Made by a program: the position numbers and the translations under genes
Shown: in pieces, positions 1 to 6,211 of the stretch
How positions within the stretch are numbered: position 1 is the first letter of the stretch
Layout: each line of letters opens with the position of its first letter
The notes under the pieces: generated by a model
Seen by the model: only the letters and a program-made list of their open reading frames with translations
Database searches by the model: none
What the model was told of the DNA's origin: nothing
Assembly (NCBI GenBank): GCA_019746355.1
Contig: JAIESC010000094.1
Coordinates: 1 to 10,855 of the forward strand
Source of the DNA: Xanthobacteraceae bacterium
Lineage (GTDB): Bacteria; Pseudomonadota; Alphaproteobacteria; Rhizobiales; Xanthobacteraceae
Length of the DNA stretch: 10,855 bases
Direction of reading: 5' to 3'

Positions 1-23
1 CGCAGGCCACAGCGTGCCTGCCG

Positions 24-170
24 TCAGGCAGAAATTCCACTTATCGTCCTGTTCAGATTTCCGGGACCGGCTCTATCATCCTGCCGCTCGACGCCCCGCA
101 CATCCGTCGGCAGGTGAGGTTCAATACGCTCCCACTGCTCGTCACTCAGCCAGAAGAGATTGCTGCGCAT
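24..170 (-). pseudogene. Truncated IS5-family transposase (N-terminus)
   Basis: The 48-codon reading starts MRSNLFWLSDEQWERIEPHL, the typical N-terminus of IS5/IS427-group transposases (DDE enzymes that cut and paste the element). After the DDR at residues 31-33, where such proteins normally continue RVISGI, the reading changes to unrelated residues and stops at 24. None of the DDE catalytic residues are present, so it cannot be active. The start codon at 170 follows the purine-rich GGGGATCGGGATC. The sequence left of about 72 has another origin: one frame there reads KWNFCLTAGTLWPA to the window edge, which I cannot assign. Confidence 0.7.
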
Positions 171-242
171 GATCCCGATCCCCTTACAAAAACGAATCAG
201 AATCGTATTGTCAGAGCAGAAGAATTAATGAGTTTTGACCCT
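72..242 (-). mobile_element. IS5-family insertion sequence, 5' end remnant
   Basis: Reading right to left, this is the beginning of an IS5-type element. It has an outer end near 240 (GGGTCAAAACTC on the minus strand, next to a CTAG), a leader with GATTCGTTTTTGTAAGGGGATCGG, and the first 33 codons of a transposase. IS5 elements of the IS427 group commonly insert at CTAG or TA, which is consistent with the CTAG at about 239-242. The exact end is inferred, because the opposite terminal repeat is not in the window. Homology stops abruptly at about 72, where unrelated sequence (1-71) begins, so the element has been cut by a deletion or by another insertion. Confidence 0.6.
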
Positions 243-320
243 AGTCGCCCTGGCACGACGAAGAAGGCGAGGTGGGTCCCGGGTATCTGATGTTGTCGCC
301 AAAGACGGCGTCTTCCGGGG

Positions 321-1052
321 TCAGTTCGCCACCCATCGGTCCGTTGAAAGTGGACCTCGAACCGACCACACGCCATTTTTTTGCCAGTTCCGGCGCAGCA
401 GCTTGCACTCCACGGACACCTTGCCGTTCCGGCCCACCTCGATCACGGCGTAGTTGCCAGCGTTCACGTATCGCACTCTCCGTCGGTCGCGTTTGGATAC
501 GACCGGCAAGAATACGGTCGAGAGCGGAGGTGTTCACGAACGTCGTGCCGGCGCGCTCGCGGACATCGAAGGTGTGGATGTGCCGTATAGATGCAACAAC
601 AGACCTGGGAATTCGCGATCCAGATGCGAGGCGCGATCGTGGGATAGAAGAATACAACGTGCGAGATCAAGGTCAGCGTCGCGGACCAGGGTCCGGACGG
701 CCGCGCGGCAGCTGCGCGTGTACGCCGCATCGCCGGCATTTTCATCGAGTCCCTCGGGATCGGGACCGGTGAACGAATACCCGGTGAATGCGAAGCGGCC
801 GACTTTGACGGCGCGCAAGTGGACGAGCCGCGCCAATCGCCCGAAGCCGACGTCATCAGGCCGATCCCAATTGCCGTGGACATAGACGATCGGACAGCCG
901 AACGACTTAAGCGTCTCAAATATCTCCGCAGCACGGTAAGTCCCGATGTCGCCCGGCACGGCGATCACGTCGTAATCTTTGCCTTCCTGCGCCCGCAGCT
1001 TGCGGACGCAGGCGACGTTGTTGTGGATGTCCGAAATCGCGAGAATTCGCAT
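321..1052 (-). pseudogene. Calcineurin-like metallophosphoesterase, broken by two frameshifts
   Basis: The first reading (534-1052) carries the family metal-binding blocks in order: SDIH at residues 7-10, PGDIG near 33, GNWD near 60 (GNHD/E in most members) and LLSHDR near 135. It then runs LLLHLYG and leaves frame. The next frame continues at once with HIHTFDVRERAG, supplying the missing GHxH block, so one C has been lost from GGC(C)ACATC at about 581-584. A second shift between about 470 and 505 moves the C-terminus (YVNAGNYAVIEVG, then VECKLLRRNW) into the third frame, which stops at 321. The restored protein would be about 240 aa. The family hydrolyses phosphomono- or diesters with two metals. 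Two shifts suggest decay, although sequence errors are possible. The homologue at 8315-8896 is intact and only distantly similar. Confidence 0.75.
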
Positions 1053-1102
1053 ACGACAGTCGCGGAGGAAGTACGCATGAAGATGCGCTCAGGGATGATG
1101 GC

Positions 1103-1119
1103 TTCAGCATCATGCTGAA
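1103..1119. repeat. Perfect 17-bp odd palindrome
   Basis: TTCAGCAT-C-ATGCTGAA has 8-bp arms around a single central base. It lies 51 bp upstream of the broken metallophosphoesterase start (1052, minus) and about 160 bp past the stop of the membrane protein gene. It could be an operator for a dimeric regulator or a hairpin between two same-strand genes. No U-tract follows on either side, so terminator function is not supported. Confidence 0.5.
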
Positions 1120-1279
1120 ATCGCACCGCGGGTTCACAACATCAAGCGTTTGGCGGATCAACACCGCGCTCGGTTGCTGAGTGATACCGGCAGCCATTGC
1201 CGAAGTGCTCGGCCGGCCGACGCCTGGCGCCGTGACAGGCTCTCGCCTGCCGACGTCCATTGGGCCGCGCCCTACGGAC

Positions 1280-1762
1280 TTATATGCGAACGGCTTCCCG
1301 TTGCCGTACGTCGGACGCGGTATTCCAACCGCCAAGGAAAGCCCGCTGCCGCGCACCAAACGTCAGTATGGCTTTCGCCCATTGTGCCGCTGCCAAAGAA
1401 AGCCAGATGACACCAAATCCCGTGATCAGAAGCACCAAACCGATCTTGATGTGCGAGATGACGGCACCCGCGCGCAGCGACACCGGATCGTAGATCGCTT
1501 GGTCACCTTCGATCCTGATTCCATAAAGCTGCTTCCAGACCCGCGCCGGCGACACGAGCATGAAGACCTTGTCGAAGAAGAACTCGCCCCGGACGTCGGG
1601 CCGGAGACCGCGGGAAGCGTCGGCGCCGACAAACACCCCGCTAACATTGAAGATGCAACCGTCGTCGCCGGTGATCTCGATCCAGTCGTGGAGTGCGCCC
1701 CCCGGCAGAAGCGTCGCGGCTCCAACGCCGGTGACGGTGCCCTGCAAAATGAACAGGCTCAT
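1280..1762 (-). CDS. Hypothetical one-helix membrane protein
   Basis: This 160-aa protein is not one I can name. Residues 1-100 are soluble-looking with many beta-prone stretches (LFILQGTVTGVG, DWIEITGDDGCIFNVSGVFV). One strongly hydrophobic segment at about 104-126 (KIGLVLLITGFGVIWLSLAAA) should span the membrane, followed by a basic tail (GARQR). No signal peptide is evident. The start at 1762 is chosen because AAGGAG sits 8 nt upstream; a longer reading to 1801 lacks such a site. The gene diverges from the XRE regulator gene at 1864. A TATAAT box for it (1815-1810) overlaps the inverted repeat at 1812-1829, so repression by the XRE protein is a reasonable inference. Confidence 0.65.
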   Translation of the reverse strand: MSLFILQGTVTGVGAATLLPGGALHDWIEITGDDGCIFNVSGVFVGADASRGLRPDVRGEFFFDKVFMLVSPARVWKQLYGIRIEGDQAIYDPVSLRAGAVISHIKIGLVLLITGFGVIWLSLAAAQWAKAILTFGARQRAFLGGWNTASDVRQREAVRI

Positions 1763-1811
1763 GACGCGCTCCTTCGTTCGGCCGCCGCAACCTAGGCGCA
1801 AATCTCTTAAT

Positions 1812-1829
1812 TATACGCTAAAACGTATA
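1812..1829. promoter_or_regulatory. Putative XRE operator overlapping a divergent promoter
   Basis: TATACG-CTAAAA-CGTATA is a perfect 6-bp inverted repeat with a 6-bp spacer. It lies in the AT-rich gap between the membrane protein gene (start 1762, minus) and the XRE gene (start 1864, plus). On the minus strand its inner-left arm overlaps a consensus TATAAT (1815-1810), 48 nt before the 1762 start. On the plus strand a weaker TATAGA (1826-1831) could serve the regulator gene. The position suggests autorepression plus control of the membrane protein. Confidence 0.55.
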
Positions 1830-1863
1830 GAGAATTGCGCTGAATGATGGTCCACCCTGCCCG

Positions 1864-2094
1864 ATGGCGGGGACCGACGAGCGCTCGACACTGGCCCGCA
1901 ACGTCAAGGCGTTGCGGCTTCAACGCGGCCTCAGCCAGGAAGAGCTTGCGGCCGCGGCAGGCGGGCTTCGTCAGGCAGCAATTAGCGAAATCGAGGCCGC
2001 AAAGGGCAATCCGACATTCACGACGCTGGAATTCGTCGCTGCGGCGTTAGGCGTCAGCATCCGCGACCTGCTAAAGCCCCCACGGGACCGCTGA
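1864..2094 (+). CDS. XRE-family helix-turn-helix transcriptional regulator
   Basis: This 76-aa protein consists almost entirely of a Cro/C1-type HTH domain. The first helix runs about residues 8-19 (STLARNVKALRLQ), then GLSQEELAAAAG, the recognition helix LRQAAISEIEAAKG at about 35-48, and the characteristic NPTFTTLEFVAAALGVSIRDLL. There is no sensor domain, so it likely acts as a simple dimeric repressor, as C proteins or small phage and island regulators do. The ATG at 1864 has no clear Shine-Dalgarno sequence, which suggests weak translation. It reads away from the membrane protein gene and shares the dyad at 1812-1829, its probable operator. An extra glycine in the turn (AAAAGG) departs slightly from the usual spacing. 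Confidence 0.88.
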   Translation: MAGTDERSTLARNVKALRLQRGLSQEELAAAAGGLRQAAISEIEAAKGNPTFTTLEFVAAALGVSIRDLLKPPRDR

Positions 2095-2148
2095 GCCCTC
2101 TTTTCTTGGCCATCCGGCGCGGAACGCGTCGTGGATAAAAACAACCTA

Positions 2149-2361
2149 ATGAGGCCCGAAAAGGCGGCACTGGAATCCAGCGTCCGCTATATCGCCGCCG
2201 ATCTCGCGGGGCGAAATTTCGCGCCCACGCTTCAGCACTTCCTCGCGGAGCGCCCGATCAAAATGGTGGGGCAGGGTTCGCCTATGTCAGCGCGCCCCGG
2301 CGCGACGAAGCTGCTCGCTCCTTCGGTGTGGCCGATCTGTCCTTCATCAACCGGACCGTGA
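2149..2361 (+). CDS. Doubtful small ORF or gene remnant, 70 aa
   Basis: Begins MRPEKAALESSVRYIAADLA and stays open for 70 residues. The first 55 codons show the third-position GC bias of the true genes here, and the sequence up to LLAPSVW reads like a folded protein. I do not recognise a family. No good Shine-Dalgarno sequence precedes the ATG; an in-frame GTG at 2131 would add six residues. The last residues (PICPSSTGP) look less natural, so the gene may be truncated or shifted near 2335. The rest of the 2095-2532 gap holds only the terminator at 2406-2434. Confidence 0.35.
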   Translation: MRPEKAALESSVRYIAADLAGRNFAPTLQHFLAERPIKMVGQGSPMSARPGATKLLAPSVWPICPSSTGP

Positions 2362-2405
2362 CCTGTCACAGCCCGGATAAACCATCCCGGAGTTTCAGAA
2401 ACGAA

Positions 2406-2434
2406 AAACCCCGCCGGGAGCGCCGACGGGGTTT
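2406..2434 (-). terminator. Rho-independent terminator for the minus-strand replication operon
   Basis: The stem pairs AAACCCCG with CGGGGTTT (8 bp). After one mismatch, CGG/CCG continues pairing around the 5-nt loop GAGCG. On the minus strand it is followed by TTTTTCGTTTC, a convincing U-tract, and it lies about 100 bp beyond the stop of the 2533-2922 gene. On the plus strand the tail TTTCTCCTC is weaker, but it could also stop transcription from the XRE side. Confidence 0.75.
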
Positions 2435-2532
2435 CTCCTCAACAGCAGCGGACTGCGACCTGATTTGCCGATCCGAGAGCGGCCCGCAGCTGCGTTCCGT
2501 TCCCTTAAGAATCAAGGGAATGTCGGACGTTG

Positions 2533-2922
2533 TCAAGCGTTGCTGTCGACCCACTTCAGCCTTTTCCTGAGCTCCCTAAGCCGTTTCGCGGCCTCGGTCT
2601 CGCTGAAACCGGCAGCCCGGAGTCGGGTCAAGAAATTTTGGGTGATGCACCGCGTGTCATCATCGGCGGCAGCCGTCGACAAGTACGCGGCGAGCATCAA
2701 TTCGGCGAGATCTCGCAACTCGGGTGCTCGCCGCTCTTCCAGGCTCTGCCGATACCGCGCCTGCCGCTCACGCGCCTTCTCGCGCCGCCGCATGGCGCGC
2801 TTCCGCGATTCGGCGGAACTGACCGAGCGTGAAAACACCGAACCTGAACGATGCTGCTCTATCTGCTGCATGATGCACCGGACCTTCGCCGCCGGTCCGG
2901 CAAGACGCAACACTTCCATCAT
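2533..2922 (-). CDS. Hypothetical basic coiled-coil protein
   Basis: This 129-aa protein matches no family I can name. Its centre (about residues 38-72) is an arginine/glutamate-rich stretch that should form a long charged helix or coiled coil. The C-terminus (TRLRAAGFSETEAAKRLREL, about 97-116) resembles a small helical or HTH-like unit. The high positive charge suggests nucleic-acid binding. ATG at 2922 gives the longest form; ATG at 2871 (MQQIEQH) is an alternative, and neither has a strong ribosome site. It lies 160 bp downstream of the replicase-like gene on the same strand and just before the terminator at 2406-2434, so it may be an accessory replication or copy-control gene. Confidence 0.55.
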   Translation of the reverse strand: MMEVLRLAGPAAKVRCIMQQIEQHRSGSVFSRSVSSAESRKRAMRRREKARERQARYRQSLEERRAPELRDLAELMLAAYLSTAAADDDTRCITQNFLTRLRAAGFSETEAAKRLRELRKRLKWVDSNA

Positions 2923-2974
2923 CGGCCGACCGTCCCGTCACGGCCTTTCCGCGGCGACCACCGACGACACCCCA

Positions 2975-3057
2975 CAGGACGGCATTAGAGCCTCCAGGAC
3001 GGCGATCTTCGCCTTCCAGCATTGAAGATACTGGACTCGCCGACGATGGCCGTCCTG
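2975..3057. repeat. Three copies of CAGGACGGC downstream of the rep-like gene
   Basis: CAGGACGGC occurs directly at 2975-2983 and 2995-3003 and inverted at 3049-3057. The second and third copies form a longer interrupted dyad: 2995-3011 pairs with 3041-3057 with two mismatches. Within it GGCGA-TCT-TCGCC (3001-3013) makes a small hairpin. The region separates the stop of the 799-aa gene (3083) from the 129-aa gene (2922). It may be a structured mRNA spacer, an attenuator or a protein-binding cluster; no U-tract is present. Confidence 0.45.
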
Positions 3058-3082
3058 ACGCACCCGGCGGTGTTACAGGCTG

Positions 3083-5482
3083 TCACGCGATCGCCTCGAT
3101 CCGTTGCGCCCCCCGGCCGATCCGTTCGATCAGAGTCAGTTGCCCGCGGGCGATGCGCCGACGCCTACGCCAGCGCCTCGCCAATGCCCCAGGAACGGCG
3201 TTTGACCGATCGGGCGACACTGTCTCCGGAATCGAGGGTGACCCCGCTCCTGGAGCCTCTATCGCTTGGAAACGATGGTTCGTTTCGTTTTGTACTCGGC
3301 GGGACATGACCGACCGGACGGATTCTTCCACCTCCGTGACATGTGCGGCCGCATCATCCCACCAGGCCCAAGCGACGATCGACACACCATCCGGAACATC
3401 ATCAATCCGTTCGATGGGCTGAACATCAATTGTTTCGCCGGACACACCGACGATCGGCACTTCCTCAAATACAGGAAGGGCAAGATTGGGATTGTGCCGA
3501 ACAACCCCTGGCTCGAATTCCATGATCCACGATGAGTGGACTTGCTGGCCGACGTCGGCTTTCAAGCGCAGCAAGGGTCTGTCCCGGCCCTCCACCACCA
3601 GATCGAAGTCCTTGAGCACGTCCCGATCAGCATTCTCCTGATTTACAAAGGGTTTGGCACTGTTGGATGTAGAGGCGGGTATACCTTCATACCCCCCTAA
3701 CAGGGTCCATAACGCACTTTTTTCCGTCAGGTGCTGCGCCGTCTCGATTGCCGTCCAGTTCCGGCTGACGGTTCGCGCCTGCCTGATCCCGGCCTCTTCG
3801 GCGATCACCTTGAAGCTGGCCTTAGGGCCGAGCTTGGCGAGGGCGCGACTGCACTTCCAAACCGTCTCGACCCTGCGGGCGACGTGGGTGTGCATCGTCG
3901 CCCCTGCGGACTGGCGGTCGTGGGGGTTGTCGAGGTGTTCGAGGCCGCCGCGCATGAGGCCGCGGTTGCGCTTACGCTTGCGCTTACCGGACCGCTTCTT
4001 CGGATCCCATTCCTTGGCGACGGCGTTCGACACGTTCAGCAGCAGCTTCCGCTTGCCTTTGTCGCGGGTGGCGCCCGCCTCCCACTCATCGACGACGGCG
4101 AGGAGGGCGTCGAAGATCAGGTCGCGTAGCCGCGCGCGGTCGACGGGCGGCACCTTGCATAGCTTGCCGAACTCGCCCTTGTCGGACTCGCAGGCTAGCG
4201 CACACGCCTTCCAGGCGTGGTCACGCGATGCCAGGAACAACGGCTGGCTGACCCGCCGCTCGACGCCGTCGGCGTCGGCCTTCGCTAGGACCGCTTCGCG
4301 GATCTCGTGCGCGAGATCGACCTTGAGGCGGTGCGGCCCCAACCAGTCGGCCCATTGCTTGAGGCTGTACAGTGCTCCGTCGTTCAAGACGGCGGCGCAG
4401 TTGACCGGCGCCAACGGGTTCTTTCCAGCGGTCGGCGCGACCGCCCCCGCCATGTCGGCACCAATGGCCTTGAGCGTCTTCGTCAGTGCGGTGACGACCT
4501 TGCGGTACAGCAGCCGGGCGTCCTTCGAGCAGCGTTTGTCGTCCGAGAACCAGACGGGCTCGCCGGCCAGTTCGAACCAGAGATGCGCGCCGCCGACCGC
4601 GCCGTCGAGGGTGCGGTTGAACGCGACCACGTTCGGCAGGATCGGCAGCTTCGCGATGTGCCGCAGCGCGTGGACGAGTGCGCCGATGGAGTCGAAGTCG
4701 ATGTCGAGTTCGACTCGGATCACGCGCCTGAATTTTCGGGTGCGGACGATGTGGCTCTGATCGAGGCCCCGCATCTTGCCGTCGGTCGGCGCAAGGCTGT
4801 GTTTGCCGCCGCTCAGGAACATTTCGGCTGCATCGTTGCCCCGACGCCGGTTCTCGGCCGCCGGCGTGTCCCACACAAAGCGATACAGCGTCCAGTCGTG
4901 CTCGGAGCGCAAGCCTTCCTCGCAGAATTCGTCGATCAGGTAGGGGCGATCACCGAGCGAGCACGCTCGGTCGATCACGAATCCTTCTGACAGCCGCTCC
5001 TCGACGTAGCGCTTGTAGTCCAGTCGTTTTGCAATGTAGGGCGGCGGCGGGATCGGCCGATCCTCCGGCGTAGACAGCTTCGCGTATTCGGCGGGCGGCA
5101 GATCCACGAAGTTCTGGAAGTCGTGATCCAGCAGCCGCTGCTGCCAATCCTCCACCTTCGGCAGCTGCGCCTTGGGCACTCCGGCGTCCTTGGCTGCCGA
5201 GCGGGCGGCAGCTGCGGCCTGCGCCGACGCCCAGCGTTGCTCGGCCGTCATTTCTTTGTAGAGTTTCTTGGTTTTCTTTTTGCGGCGGCGACGGTCCGAC
5301 ACGCGGCGGCGGCTGCGGACCCGCGATTTGTTGCGCGCAGCATCGTCGTCTGCGAGCGCGCGCTGCATGTTTTCGGAGAGAGGGGCTACGTTGGCGGCGG
5401 GTTGCCGGTGCGTGGTGCCATCATTGCGATTTCTGACAAGGGTGGTGTGTTTGGCTGCCGGGTTATGAGCCCGGCGGGCCAT
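3083..5482 (-). CDS. Large replicase/primase-like (AEP) replication protein
   Basis: In this 799-aa protein, residues about 250-385 resemble the Replicase (ColE2-type Rep) branch of the archaeo-eukaryotic primase superfamily. VELDIDFDS (257-265) supplies the metal-binding acidic cluster, GGAHLWFEL (297-305) corresponds to the GHAHLWY block with its histidine, an LGAD-like AIGAD follows at 339-343, and GKNPLAPV (353-360) corresponds to KNPxHP. Residues 551-577 (KASFKVIAEEAGIRQARTVS) look like the downstream helix-turn-helix. In ColE2-type plasmids such proteins recognise the origin and prime leading-strand synthesis. Oddities are the size (ColE2 Rep is about 300 aa), two arginine/lysine-rich blocks (51-73 and 496-507) and a 200-residue C-terminal extension I cannot assign. 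The ATG at 5482 has only a weak ribosome site. The assignment rests on motif pattern, so a defence or integrative-element primase is an alternative. Confidence 0.62.
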   Translation of the reverse strand: MARRAHNPAAKHTTLVRNRNDGTTHRQPAANVAPLSENMQRALADDDAARNKSRVRSRRRVSDRRRRKKKTKKLYKEMTAEQRWASAQAAAAARSAAKDAGVPKAQLPKVEDWQQRLLDHDFQNFVDLPPAEYAKLSTPEDRPIPPPPYIAKRLDYKRYVEERLSEGFVIDRACSLGDRPYLIDEFCEEGLRSEHDWTLYRFVWDTPAAENRRRGNDAAEMFLSGGKHSLAPTDGKMRGLDQSHIVRTRKFRRVIRVELDIDFDSIGALVHALRHIAKLPILPNVVAFNRTLDGAVGGAHLWFELAGEPVWFSDDKRCSKDARLLYRKVVTALTKTLKAIGADMAGAVAPTAGKNPLAPVNCAAVLNDGALYSLKQWADWLGPHRLKVDLAHEIREAVLAKADADGVERRVSQPLFLASRDHAWKACALACESDKGEFGKLCKVPPVDRARLRDLIFDALLAVVDEWEAGATRDKGKRKLLLNVSNAVAKEWDPKKRSGKRKRKRNRGLMRGGLEHLDNPHDRQSAGATMHTHVARRVETVWKCSRALAKLGPKASFKVIAEEAGIRQARTVSRNWTAIETAQHLTEKSALWTLLGGYEGIPASTSNSAKPFVNQENADRDVLKDFDLVVEGRDRPLLRLKADVGQQVHSSWIMEFEPGVVRHNPNLALPVFEEVPIVGVSGETIDVQPIERIDDVPDGVSIVAWAWWDDAAAHVTEVEESVRSVMSRRVQNETNHRFQAIEAPGAGSPSIPETVSPDRSNAVPGALARRWRRRRRIARGQLTLIERIGRGAQRIEAIA

Positions 5483-5603
5483 CAGGCGGGGCGCCTTGTC
5501 GGCGCGATATGTCCAGAGGCAGAGGTCACGTTCGCTCTCGCTTAATCGGCACCTCTACGATGTGAGCTGACTGCGCACATGTCAAATCGCAAGCCGTCGT
5601 CTA

Positions 5604-5618
5604 TGTCGACTTCCGACA
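5604..5618. repeat. Short inverted repeat upstream of the rep-like gene
   Basis: TGTCG-ACTTC-CGACA, 5-bp arms with a 5-bp spacer, lies about 120 bp upstream of the start at 5482. It is too short to be decisive alone. Together with the tandem repeat at 5638-5662 it makes this spacer the most likely control or origin region. Confidence 0.3.
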
Positions 5619-5637
5619 CAGCAAGATCTTGTTGTTG

Positions 5638-5662
5638 AATGATGGCACCTAATGATGGCACC
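5638..5662. repeat. Tandem 12-bp direct repeat (iteron-like)
   Basis: AATGATGGCACC occurs at 5638-5649 and again at 5651-5662, giving a 13-bp period (two units). It lies between the rep-like gene (start 5482, minus) and the end of the ribbon-helix-helix gene, about 155 bp upstream of rep. Iterons that bind Rep proteins sit in such positions, but two units are few and ColE2-type origins use other short sites. An origin role is therefore only a possibility. Confidence 0.45.
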
Positions 5663-5677
5663 GCCATCGTGCGCGTG

Positions 5678-5732
5678 CGTCCGGACGGCAGGCGCGCTTT
5701 CCTGTCCGGTCTGTTCGGAGCTTCGTCCGGAC
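5678..5732. repeat. GTCCGGAC palindrome repeats and bulged hairpin
   Basis: The 8-bp palindrome GTCCGGAC occurs at 5679-5686 (inside the 10-bp palindrome CGTCCGGACG) and 5725-5732, with a partial copy GTCCGG at 5704-5709. The first and middle copies can fold: CCGGA and CAGG (5681-5685, 5689-5692) pair with CCTGTCCGG (5701-5709) around a 3-nt bulge. The last copy ends next to the stop of the ribbon-helix-helix gene (5734). Regulator-binding sites and a transcript 3' hairpin are both possible. Confidence 0.45.
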
Positions 5733-5733
5733 C

Positions 5734-6165
5734 TCAGCGGTCCTTGTCGTCTCGCTGCAGGTACCTACCGATCGCATCGACGACCGGCGTGCCGGCGTCA
5801 GCGTTCACCGCGTCGATCAGAACTTTTTCGAAGTACTGACTGACCTTCCATCCACGGCGGCGCGCATTGCGCTGTGCCTCGGCCATCAGATCGTCGTGCA
5901 TGCGCATTGCGAAGCGCGCATTCCGCTTGTCGTTCGGGTCCTGCAGTGGGCGACCTCCGACGCGGTGCGGCCGAAGCTGCGGCGGGAGCGGCCCAGGCAG
6001 GCGCGGCCTCCAGCCCGGCGGCCGTGGCGGCAGCAATTTGCCGGGCGGCGCCCACGGATCTGGGTATTCGACGTCAAATTCGTCTTCGCGTTGTCGCGGC
6101 AGCTTCACCAATTCGGCCAGGCCGCCGGCCTTCTTGGGTTTCTTCGTTTTTGCTCGCTTTACCAT
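5734..6165 (-). CDS. Ribbon-helix-helix (Arc/CopG-like) DNA-binding protein
   Basis: This protein has 143 aa in three parts. A lysine-rich start (MVKRAKTKKPKKAGG) is followed by a proline-rich linker at about 36-65 and a C-terminal domain (82-121) with the ribbon-helix-helix pattern. In that domain RFAMRMH forms the strand, DDLMAEAQRNARRRG the first helix and KVSQYFEKVLIDAV the second helix. Such proteins dimerise and place the strands in the major groove, usually as repressors of their own operon, antitoxins or plasmid copy-number regulators. The ATG at 6165 is preferred: AAGGA lies 12 nt upstream, whereas the longer reading to 6216 needs TTG. It precedes the rep-like gene on the same strand and diverges from the ATPase operon, with the dyad at 6212-6230 between them as probable operator. 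Confidence 0.65.
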   Translation of the reverse strand: MVKRAKTKKPKKAGGLAELVKLPRQREDEFDVEYPDPWAPPGKLLPPRPPGWRPRLPGPLPPQLRPHRVGGRPLQDPNDKRNARFAMRMHDDLMAEAQRNARRRGWKVSQYFEKVLIDAVNADAGTPVVDAIGRYLQRDDKDR

Positions 6166-6211
6166 GCTGCCGACGAATCCTTGAAAAGGCGCTCTTGACG
6201 TGATGTGTAAA

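Noticed and set aside
1210..1219. CGGCCGGCCG palindrome
   Set aside because: Pure GC palindromes of this length are common at this base composition, and it is not near a promoter.
916..1359. 147-aa minus-strand open frame spanning the gap upstream of the broken phosphoesterase
   Set aside because: It overlaps the phosphoesterase in another frame, has low-complexity arginine-rich ends and no ribosome site.
2768..3022. 84-aa minus-strand open frame overlapping the 129-aa gene
   Set aside because: It conflicts with the better-supported 2533-2922 frame, with glycine- and arginine-rich composition and no motif.
3654..4760. 368-aa plus-strand open frame opposite the replicase-like gene
   Set aside because: Serine/arginine/alanine-rich composition with no motif, entirely antisense to a gene with clear domain motifs; long frames of this kind are expected opposite high-GC genes.
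4307..4990. 227-aa plus-strand open frame
   Set aside because: Also antisense to the replicase-like gene, with no ribosome site and no recognisable domain.
5638..5662. Possible CRISPR-like repeat
   Set aside because: Only two 12-bp units separated by one base; no spacers and no cas genes.
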